Below, piece after piece: positions 1-5,759 of a stretch of DNA of 64,000 bases (position 1 is the first letter of the stretch; every line of letters begins with the position of its first letter). Source of the DNA: Candidatus Sungiibacteriota bacterium (GTDB lineage Bacteria; Patescibacteria; Paceibacteria; Sungbacterales; SURF-37); contig JACPMF010000007.1 of NCBI GenBank assembly GCA_016186145.1, positions 1 through 64,000 of the forward strand, given 5' to 3'. Under the pieces are notes generated by a model, which did no database searches, was not told where the DNA came from, and was given only the letters and a program-made list of their open reading frames with translations. A program made the translations under genes and the position numbers.

Positions 1-658
1 AGTTTTGCAAAGGGAGATGAGGTGCCGATGCCGACGAGTCCGCCTTTGTCTGCGGCGATGAAGCCATAGGCAACGGATGAGGTGGCTGTGGTTGAAGTGG
101 CGGTGAAGGAAGGAAGAGTTAATGCTCCGGAAAATGTTTGCGCTCCGCTCACGATAAGCGTTCCGCCGACCGTAAGGTTGCTGGTGATATTGGTAGTACC
201 AGAGATGATGGCGCCGGTTGCGGCTATATAGCCGTCGGTGATGTTGAGGTTTCCGTTTGCTATGGTCATGCCGTCTTTGACGGTCGGATTGATAAGCTGG
301 TCAATCTTTGTTGATTGAGCAAAGACGGTGAAGGGTGTTTTGGTGTCTACTCTGGATGAGAGGAGGGTGAGGTCGCCGAATACCTTGGAGAACTGGGTGA
401 GAACAAAGGAATTGATGTCGTCGAGCTTTTTTTGGAATGCCGAGGTGTCGGCCGCGGTGACAATTTCTCTCCGTTCGGTGACTTCTCTGACTTGAGTTAC
501 TTCCCTTCTTTCTTCAGGAGACTCGGCACCGTTCATTCCAACATTCTGCAGAATGTTGGAATGAACATCTGGCGATGGCGGAGGAACGGCTTCTGTCTGC
601 GGCGTTATTCCTAATTCCTTATTCCTTATTCTTAATTCCTCTTCGGGTTCTGCCAGCC
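1..658 (-). pseudogene. Distal part of large surface protein, out of frame with its N-terminal part, cut by window edge
   Basis: On the minus strand a frame stays open from about 658 to the window edge (about 215 codons). It reads as a Ser/Thr/Gly-rich extracellular region with tail-fibre-like motifs such as ITDGYIAATGAIISGT and a GLVGIGTSSPFAKL segment. That is the style of very large parcubacterial surface proteins. It has no start of its own. Removing one copy of the 32-bp tandem repeat at 659-722 joins it to the HTH/TM N-terminal frame just upstream, giving AADGLF followed by GLAEPEEEL. It is therefore best read as the body of that protein, disconnected by a frameshift. It could also be an assembly error or a phase-variable state. 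Confidence 0.7.
531..566. repeat. 36-bp perfect palindrome inside the surface-protein reading frame
   Basis: A perfect palindrome centred on CTGCAG, with arms GTTCATTCCAACATTCTG. In the open minus frame it codes for VHSNILQNVGMN, so it adds sequence without breaking the frame. Confidence 0.75.
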
Positions 659-1591
659 CGAAAAGACCGTCTGCCGCCTTTTCAAAAATACGAAAAGACC
701 GTCTGCCGCCTTTTCAAAAATATCCCTCAAGGCGGTAACAGCCGCTTTCGGTGACGGCGCTTCGGCTTTCACAAAAATGTCGCGGAGATCCTTGCGGAGA
801 TTCTCTGCGAATTGGCGTGGTGTTGGAGGGCGATACTCAAGAATAAAGCCCCCTACTGCCGCAGGTAGCCGTTTAACATCAGAAAACGATATCGTCTTTA
901 TCCTATTGAAAACACCTTCCCAGGGTTCAGCGATCTCTTGCGGAGTCGGCGGTTCGAGTTCTAACAAAAAATCTTCAACAACCCCAACAACATGAGGCAA
1001 AACAGCAAGCCGAGCCGCAGCTTTTTCGGCAACTGTGTAAAGGGTGTTTGGCGATGCGTCAACAAATGTGAGAACAGCAGAGAGTATTATTAAGGAGAGG
1101 GTAAAAACAATAGCTTTATCTTTGCATAGGCTTTTAAAATACAATGCGAAAGACGCAAATACCTTATGCGAATTATGCAAATCGTCATATGAGTTGTCCG
1201 AACTGTTCGCATCATTCGCATCGGGTATTCGCAAAGTTCGCATTATGCGCGGAATAAACGATGACAAACGATAGCGTTTCGTCTGAAGACTTTTCTCTCC
1301 GCGCTTTGCCCAAGAATCAAGGCGGTCAAAATTCACCGCGCTGCCGTTGTAGGTTGTTGGTTGTGAGTTGTGGGTTGTAGGTTGTGGGTTGTTAGCAACT
1401 GACACACTGGCGCCTTGACGCTGTTCCAAAACCCACTCTTTTGTGGTAACCCAATTCCTGCCGATTTTTTCGGCCTTCAGCTTCTTCTTAAAAATCAAAA
1501 AGCGGAGGTAATCCTGGCTTAAGCCAAATTCATGCGCCGCATCGGCAAGAGAAAGGTATTCCTTACTATTCCTTTGAATATCCTGATTCAT
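632..1591 (-). CDS. HTH domain-transmembrane surface protein, N-terminal fragment (frameshifted)
   Basis: The product is 319 residues from ATG 1591; an in-frame TTG lies at 1600. Residues about 10-55 form an excisionase/MerR-like helix-turn-helix (SLADAAHEFGLSQDYLRFL, then IGRNWVTTKEWVLEQ). A single membrane segment follows near residue 155 (AIVFTLSLIILSAVLTFV), then Pro-rich repeats of the type LEPPTPQEIAE and EYRPPTPRQFAE. Such DNA-binding-like N-termini on membrane-anchored surface proteins recur in Parcubacteria; their role is unknown. The normal frame ends at AADGLF, and the last residues VFLKRRQTVFSGWQNPKRN come from the duplicated 32 bp. Two repeat-derived stretches lie in frame: PQPTTHNSQPTT (1345-1394) and a GCGAA-type palindrome (1140-1247). 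A TATCAT box 8 nt before the ATG suggests a leaderless mRNA. Confidence 0.7.
   Translation of the reverse strand: MNQDIQRNSKEYLSLADAAHEFGLSQDYLRFLIFKKKLKAEKIGRNWVTTKEWVLEQRQGASVSVANNPQPTTHNSQPTTYNGSAVNFDRLDSWAKRGEKSLQTKRYRLSSFIPRIMRTLRIPDANDANSSDNSYDDLHNSHKVFASFALYFKSLCKDKAIVFTLSLIILSAVLTFVDASPNTLYTVAEKAAARLAVLPHVVGVVEDFLLELEPPTPQEIAEPWEGVFNRIKTISFSDVKRLPAAVGGFILEYRPPTPRQFAENLRKDLRDIFVKAEAPSPKAAVTALRDIFEKAADGLFVFLKRRQTVFSGWQNPKRN
659..722. repeat. Perfect 32-bp tandem duplication causing a frameshift
   Basis: Two identical 32-bp units, 659-690 and 691-722, each beginning CGAAAAGACCGTCTGCCG. As 32 is not a multiple of 3, the second unit shifts the reading frame of the surface-protein gene. 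Confidence 0.95.
1140..1247. repeat. GCGAA-type palindromic element, in-frame copy
   Basis: Its ends are inverted: AATGCGAAAGACGCAAATAC on the left, GTATTCGCAAAGTTCGCATT on the right. It is clearly related to the intergenic copy at 10710-10798; both share TTCGCATnATTCGCATCG followed by TATTCGCAAA. Here it is translated as part of the surface protein (residues roughly RIMRTLRIPDANDAN to HKVFASF). Confidence 0.8.
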
Positions 1592-1624
1592 AAGACACAA
1601 TGATATCGTTTATGAGCGTTTGAA

Positions 1625-2036
1625 CGGAACTTGGAACTTAGAGCTTGGTTATTAGTGCTTTTACCCTCCTCATTAAGGTGAGAGTCCTCGGACGTAATAT
1701 CTTTAATTCATCCTCGTGAAATAATTTCAGCTCTTGAGAGATAGTAAGGAGACTCAATGTCTCATTTAGTGAACCCATTGTGATAAGAAGAAATCTCCTA
1801 AAGTCGGCTTGGCTTCCACGCCCTTGCCCTTCGGCGATATTTAACGGTACCGAGAGAGCCGCGCGCCGCAGTTGGCTCGTAATCCCGAATTGTTCCTCTT
1901 TTGGAAAGCCCTTTGTCAACCGATAAATCTCCCTTGTTAACGCCATACCTTCTCGCCAAATCTCTAATTTTTCGTAATTGGGTTGTTCTTGTTCGTTGCT
2001 CATAACCTAAGTTCCAAGTTCTAAGCTCCAAGTTCA
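1625..2036. mobile_element. S23 four-helix ORF bracketed by GGAACTTAGAGCTTGG-type inverted repeats
   Basis: The left end reads GGAACTTGGAACTTAGAGC and the right end AGTTCTAAGCTCCAAGTTC, which are inverted copies of one motif. The ORF stop codon falls inside the left end. Imperfect direct repeats (ACAAT, TATCGTTTA, GCGTT, GGAA in order) lie just outside at 1597-1629 and 2063-2093 and could be a target duplication. The same terminal motif occurs alone inside tatD (20552-20591) and in the murE and FemAB inserts. This is an inferred element; no transposase is present. Confidence 0.6.
1638..2003 (-). CDS. Four-helix bundle protein (S23 / 23S rRNA intervening-sequence family)
   Basis: A 121-residue protein with the family signature: YEKLEIWREGMALTREIYRLT, then FPKEEQFGITSQLRRAALSVPLNIAEG and GSLNETLSLLTIS. 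The family was first found encoded in intervening sequences of 23S rRNA genes; its biochemical role is not established. No rRNA is nearby here. The gene lies directly upstream of the HTH surface-protein gene and is enclosed by inverted repeats, so it looks like cargo of a small element. No Shine-Dalgarno is evident before the ATG. A second, diverged member is at 59904-60275. Confidence 0.85.
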   Translation of the reverse strand: MSNEQEQPNYEKLEIWREGMALTREIYRLTKGFPKEEQFGITSQLRRAALSVPLNIAEGQGRGSQADFRRFLLITMGSLNETLSLLTISQELKLFHEDELKILRPRTLTLMRRVKALITKL

Positions 2037-2306
2037 TTATTAATGCCTGTTAACAACCGGTGACAATCGTTATCGTTTACGCGTTCAGGGAATCGTTTAA
2101 AGAAAGAATTTATCAACACCTCCGACATGTCTTAATCGTAAGGCCTAAAATTTTTTTTCTGTGGATAACTCAAAAATCGAGTGCCTAAAACAAAATTCAT
2201 CGTTTGTGAATCTGGAAAAAACCCTGTCAAGTGGCCGATAAACGAAATCGTTTTTACCTGCAAATTTAGGGCATCTTTGGGTAAATGTTCGCGAAGTAAC
2301 AAAAAA

Positions 2307-2335
2307 TTCCAGAAATTTCCTTGAAATGGTATTAT
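2307..2335 (+). promoter_or_regulatory. Promoter giving a predicted leaderless mRNA for the Cas2-like regulator
   Basis: A -10 TATTAT at 2330-2335 lies 17 bp after a weak -35 TTCCAG at 2307-2312. The ATG at 2342 begins 7 nt after the -10, so transcription would start at or next to the start codon. The upstream region 2094-2306 shows no convincing gene. Confidence 0.5.
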
Positions 2336-2341
2336 TGGGAC

Positions 2342-2896
2342 ATGGCACGGGGTATTCCCAAAAAAGCACTTGAGGTTATCGGGCTCCTGAATGGCGGGGC
2401 AGATCTTGAATTTCGTCGTACACCGCAGGGATATTTCCGGATTGGAGGGAAAAACAAGGCTTCGTGGACTAAATTTGAACGAAAAACTCTCCTCTACGCC
2501 ATAAATGCCATCCACAAAAACAACCTCGCGGAGATACAAGAAGACACGAACGGAAACACCAAAGTGATCCTTACGGGAAAGGGGAAAGAATTTGCTCAAA
2601 AGCAAAAAAGCATTCTCGGATCATCAACCACACCGAGAGAATGGGATAAAAAGTGGCGGCTGATTTTCTTTGATGTGCCGGAACAAAAGAAAAAACTCCG
2701 CGATGCGTTCCGCTACCAACTAAAAAAAGCCGGACTCAAAGAATTTCAGCGAAGCGCGTTCATCTATCCGTTTTCTTGCTTCAAAGAAGTGGAGCACATC
2801 GCCGGAGAATTGAACATTAAAGAACACATCGTGCTGGTAACCGCAGAGACGCTTTCAAACGAATTTTATTTTAAGAACCAATTCGGGTTAGTGTAA
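2342..2896 (+). CDS. PaaX-like / Cas2-fold regulator-type protein
   Basis: A 184-residue protein. Residues about 1-95 look like a winged-helix module: an RRTPQGYFRIGG strand pair and a long ERKTLLYAINAIHKNN helix. The C-terminal half begins WDKKWRLIFFDVPEQKKKLR and ends in EHIVLVTAETLSN, a Cas2-like ferredoxin fold as found in the C-terminal part of PaaX-family repressors. Databases often label such CPR proteins Cas2, but there is no cas1, no other cas gene and no array here, so a regulatory or RNA-binding role is more likely. I start at ATG 2342 rather than the upstream TTG at 2321 because the TATTAT box ends at 2335. A GxxExxY element follows 1 nt after the stop. Confidence 0.65.
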   Translation: MARGIPKKALEVIGLLNGGADLEFRRTPQGYFRIGGKNKASWTKFERKTLLYAINAIHKNNLAEIQEDTNGNTKVILTGKGKEFAQKQKSILGSSTTPREWDKKWRLIFFDVPEQKKKLRDAFRYQLKKAGLKEFQRSAFIYPFSCFKEVEHIAGELNIKEHIVLVTAETLSNEFYFKNQFGLV

Positions 2897-2897
2897 G

Positions 2898-3386
2898 TAG
2901 AAGCGGATTTATGCGGATAGCTACGCGGATAGACGCGGAGAATATGCCAATCAAGTCAAACGAACAATTATTGCATGAAGATGTTACCTATAAGATACGA
3001 GGTGCGTGCTTTAAAATCTGGAAAGAATTTGGTGGGGCCTTTAAGGAATCAATTATTGACCGAGCCCTTACCGAGGAACTTCGCAAACAAAAATTGGAGA
3101 TTGAGAACCAAAAGCGCATTGATATTTTCTATGAAAATAAAAAGGTGGGCACGTACGTGCCCGATAAGATAATTAATAACTCTGTACTCGTAGAACTAAA
3201 GTGCAAACCATTTTTGACCAAAGAAGATAAAAGACAATTTTGGCTTTACCTTAAGGCCACGGACTACAAAATCGGTCTTCTTATAAATTTTGGTTCCCAT
3301 GAACTGGATATTAAAAGATTCATTTATGATAAGGCGCGTAAGTTTCCGCATAAATCCGCGTAGCCATCTGTATTGATCCGCTTCTA
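2898..3386. mobile_element. GxxExxY-carrying palindromic element (TAGAAGCGGAT termini)
   Basis: The left end TAGAAGCGGAT continues as TTATGCGGATAGCTACGCGG. The right end holds CCGCATAAATCCGCGTAGCC and closes with ATCCGCTTCTA, the inverted form. The ORF inside codes for a PD-(D/E)XK-type protein. An ORF-less relative with the same termini is at 4081-4164, on the other side of nth. The right end stops 4 bp before the nth start codon. Confidence 0.7.
2944..3363 (+). CDS. GxxExxY family protein (PD-(D/E)XK nuclease superfamily)
   Basis: 139 residues from ATG 2944 (MPIKSNEQLLHED). An earlier in-frame ATG at 2911 lies within the terminal repeat. It matches the family from the LLHEDVTYKIRGACFKIWKEFG opening, through the active-site-like PD and VELK residues (VPDKII, then VLVELKCKPF), to KIGLLINFG. 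The name-giving motif is degraded: AFKESII where GxxExxY is expected. The family is assigned to the PD-(D/E)XK nuclease fold, but no physiological function is established that I can cite. It shares architecture with the copy inside recG (6636-7112), whose motif GHKESVY is intact. Its placement inside inverted repeats argues that it is element cargo, not part of a cellular pathway. Confidence 0.8.
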   Translation: MPIKSNEQLLHEDVTYKIRGACFKIWKEFGGAFKESIIDRALTEELRKQKLEIENQKRIDIFYENKKVGTYVPDKIINNSVLVELKCKPFLTKEDKRQFWLYLKATDYKIGLLINFGSHELDIKRFIYDKARKFPHKSA

Positions 3387-3390
3387 TAAT

Positions 3391-4077
3391 ATGGGAAAAT
3401 ACACCAAGGACAATCAAAAGTCTTGGATCAAAAAAGAATCTGCGACAAGAAAGAAAAAACGCGCGGAAAAAATTTTTACGCGCCTTCTTAAGGCATATCC
3501 TGATGCAAAGATCGCGCTTAAGTACGAAAATCCAATGCAGCTTCTCGCGGCGGTGATTATGTCCGCGCAGGCGACTGATAAAAAAGTAAACGAGGTGACA
3601 ATGCCGCTTTTTAAAAAATACAGGACGGTAAGCGATTTCGCGAAGGCAGATCGAAAAACTTTTGAGAAAGAAATCAAGCAAACCGGCTTTTACCGACAAA
3701 AGACAAAAAACATCATTGAGTCAGCGCGGACGATACGCGACAAATTCGCTGGAAAAGTGCCGCGGAGAATGGAAGAAATCCTTACACTCCGGGGGGTTGC
3801 CCGAAAAACCGCCAATGTCGTTCTCGGCAACGCTTATGGCGTCGTCGCAGGAATCGCAGTAGACACCCATGTCCGCCGCCTTTCCCAACGGCTTGGTTTT
3901 TCCGAAGAAAACGACCCGGTAAAGATAGAAAAGGACCTGACGCGGCTTTTCCCTAAAGAAAACTGGTTCAAGTTAACCTACATCCTAATTGATCACGGCA
4001 GAGCGGTTTGTACCGCAAGAAACAGAAAATGCGCCGTATGTCCGTTGAAAGACATTTGTCCGTCATCATTGGTTTAG
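3391..4077 (+). CDS. nth: Endonuclease III (DNA glycosylase/AP lyase)
   Basis: A 228-residue base-excision repair enzyme that removes oxidised pyrimidines and cleaves at AP sites. The HhH motif LRGVARKTANVVLGNAYG carries the catalytic Lys, and VDTHVRRLS the catalytic Asp. The C-terminal [4Fe-4S] loop has the canonical C-x6-C-x2-C-x5-C spacing (CTARNRKCAVCPLKDIC). A perfect TATAAT at 3385-3390 abuts the ATG. If used, it would put the transcript start inside the gene, so it may be fortuitous or a more upstream promoter may serve. The gene sits between two copies of one palindromic element family (2898-3386 and 4081-4164). Confidence 0.95.
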   Translation: MGKYTKDNQKSWIKKESATRKKKRAEKIFTRLLKAYPDAKIALKYENPMQLLAAVIMSAQATDKKVNEVTMPLFKKYRTVSDFAKADRKTFEKEIKQTGFYRQKTKNIIESARTIRDKFAGKVPRRMEEILTLRGVARKTANVVLGNAYGVVAGIAVDTHVRRLSQRLGFSEENDPVKIEKDLTRLFPKENWFKLTYILIDHGRAVCTARNRKCAVCPLKDICPSSLV

Positions 4078-4080
4078 TAT

Positions 4081-4164
4081 TAGAAGCGGACTTATGCAGA
4101 TGACAACGCGGATTAACGCGGATCCGCATCAATCCGCGTAGCTATCCGCACCTATCCGCTTCTA
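4081..4164. repeat. Non-autonomous GCGGAT palindromic element (84 bp)
   Basis: Begins TAGAAGCGGACTTATGC and ends CACCTATCCGCTTCTA, the inverted form, with GCGGATTAACGCGGATCCGC at the middle. It has the same termini as the GxxExxY-bearing element at 2898-3386 but no ORF, so it looks like a MITE-type derivative. It starts 3 bp after the nth stop codon. Confidence 0.8.
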
Positions 4165-4178
4165 CAAAACGCGCGGAA

Positions 4179-4207
4179 TTGGCGCGAACCAGCCCATTTG
4201 GTATAAT
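4179..4207 (+). promoter_or_regulatory. Promoter TTGGCG-17-TATAAT, predicted leaderless
   Basis: The -35 TTGGCG is at 4179-4184 and the -10 TATAAT at 4202-4207, with a 17-bp spacer. The ATG of the next gene starts 9 nt after the -10, leaving room for essentially no 5' leader. Confidence 0.7.
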
Positions 4208-4215
4208 AAAGCAAT

Positions 4216-4938
4216 ATGAACGATGCTAACAAAGTGATACGAAAAGACTTCTGGGCCGACGGCGTCTGGCAGGTCGTTTTTCTCCTCCTGCCCCTTGCTG
4301 TCGGATCGGTTATTTCCGTCGCAATATTGCTTTACGGCGCCTACGCGACATTTCAATACGAACCGGAACACGGACGGGCCATTTTTCTGTTCTCCCTGTT
4401 TTTCCTCATTGGAACGGCGGCAGCCGCTCTCTTTATAAGAACCCTCTGGAAGAGTTTGAACGAAAAAATGACTTTCACGAATGAGCAAATCAGCTATGGC
4501 GGCTTCGGCTCTTTTTCCCTGCCCTATTCTTCAATAAAGCGAGTCGCCCTGTCCGAACACGAGGGGCTTCTCGGCAAAGAGCGGATGCTTTTTTTCCTGG
4601 CCGGCGACGGGGTTTCTAAAGATAAAATGTATGCGATTCCGCGTTGGAACTCGCTTGCGGGAGGAGTACTTGCCCGCGAGCTTTCAAGCCGCATGACCCT
4701 AAGTATCCTTGACCACAACATCCTTTCTTTCTATGCCGCGCGCCGCGGGGTAGAGCGGTTCCTGCCCCTTCTGTTTGCGGGGGCCGGGATACTTTTTGTT
4801 ATCTCCTTTTTCATCGCCCGCTCCTCGGGCGGAGTCCTTGCCGGACTCATAATGCTCTTCTGGATCACCCTTGCCGCCGCAATTATTTTTATCCTCTGGC
4901 GGCACATGAGCATAAGAAAAAAACTGGCTACTATATAA
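4216..4938 (+). CDS. Membrane protein with PH-like central domain, unknown function
   Basis: 240 residues. Two membrane segments lie near residues 20-45 and 58-75. A soluble domain of about 100 residues (MTFTNEQISYGGFGSFSLPY, then SSIKRVALSEHEG) resembles bacterial PH-like membrane-associated domains. Two more membrane segments lie near the C-terminus (FLPLLFAGAGILFVISFF, GLIMLFWITLAAAIIFIL). I do not recognise a specific family. It is transcribed alone from a good promoter directly upstream. Confidence 0.6.
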   Translation: MNDANKVIRKDFWADGVWQVVFLLLPLAVGSVISVAILLYGAYATFQYEPEHGRAIFLFSLFFLIGTAAAALFIRTLWKSLNEKMTFTNEQISYGGFGSFSLPYSSIKRVALSEHEGLLGKERMLFFLAGDGVSKDKMYAIPRWNSLAGGVLARELSSRMTLSILDHNILSFYAARRGVERFLPLLFAGAGILFVISFFIARSSGGVLAGLIMLFWITLAAAIIFILWRHMSIRKKLATI

Positions 4939-5040
4939 CCCCCTGGCTTGATAAGCCAGACCCCGGGTTTGAAAGTTTACAACCGACTGTTATGCTATAG
5001 GCAACAGGGGCTCTTTGAACTTTTTATAAGGAGAATGCCG

Positions 5041-5730
5041 ATGAAACGGGCTATATTTCTGTTTTTTGTCTTTTGGCTAACACCTGTTTTGACCGCGCCA
5101 TCCGCATACGGCGGGAACCCACCGGCTCTTGCCGAATACATTGAATACGAGAAAATCGTCCTTACGCCGCTCCTTGACCCGCTCGGCCCCCCAATTCCAA
5201 ACTGGCGAGAGTTGTATCTTGCGAAAATCGCGCAATATGAAAATTATTTGAAGAGATACCCAAACTCTCCGCTTGCCGCCGAGGTAAAATTCCGGATTGC
5301 CGAGCTCATGTTGGATACCGAACGTCCGGATATTTACCGGTTCCGAGTGAAAATGTATCAATGCCTTGCAGAAAACGCCGGAGAATCGGCTGAAAAAGAA
5401 GCTCTTCGCCAAAACTGCATCCGTGAATTCGAAAAAGCAGCCACAAAATGGCGCGACCCGTTCTATGTCGAGAAAGCCGTTAAAATCCTTTTCGAGCTCG
5501 TTGAGAAATACGGCCACAAGAAGCGATACTCAATGGCGGAACCGAAAATCGGCGGATTCGAATGGGATGAAGAGGAAATTGGAGCACAGGCCCTTTACTT
5601 GCTTTCTCGCGGAGCGGACCCGTCGGCAAGAAAAAGAATTTTGCTTTTAATCCTGAAGGAATACAAATCCGGTCCGCGGCTTAAAGGTTTTGTCGAAGAA
5701 GACCTCAAGAAACTCGAAAATACAAAATGA
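5041..5730 (+). CDS. Secreted TPR-like protein
   Basis: 229 residues from ATG 5041, chosen because AAGGAG lies 7 nt upstream; an ATG at 5035 is too close to that site. A signal peptide is clear (MKRAIFLFFVFWLTPVLTAPS, cleavage near AYGG). The mature part has helical repeats resembling outer-membrane TPR lipoproteins of the YfgL/BamD/YbgF type: IAQYENYLKRYPNSPLAAEVKFRIAELM, later AVKILFELVEKYG. There is no lipobox Cys. A strong ribosome site and secretion signal group it with several other small exported genes in this window. Function unknown. Confidence 0.6.
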   Translation: MKRAIFLFFVFWLTPVLTAPSAYGGNPPALAEYIEYEKIVLTPLLDPLGPPIPNWRELYLAKIAQYENYLKRYPNSPLAAEVKFRIAELMLDTERPDIYRFRVKMYQCLAENAGESAEKEALRQNCIREFEKAATKWRDPFYVEKAVKILFELVEKYGHKKRYSMAEPKIGGFEWDEEEIGAQALYLLSRGADPSARKRILLLILKEYKSGPRLKGFVEEDLKKLENTK

Positions 5731-5759
5731 AACGCCGCTTTGGTTTACCGCGCAACTGT

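Noticed and set aside
1345..1394. Minisatellite or CRISPR in the surface gene
   Set aside because: A short GTTGTGGGTTGTAG-type low-complexity block; counted with the in-frame inserts.
2342..2896. CRISPR-associated Cas2
   Set aside because: The C-terminal fold fits, but no cas1, other cas genes or repeat-spacer array lie in the window, and an N-terminal wing-like domain is present.
3196..3699. 167-residue minus-strand ORF
   Set aside because: Shadow of the GxxExxY ORF and nth; no family signal.
4943..4960. Terminator after the 4216-4938 gene
   Set aside because: CTGGCTT-GATA-AGCCAG forms a hairpin, but no T run follows.
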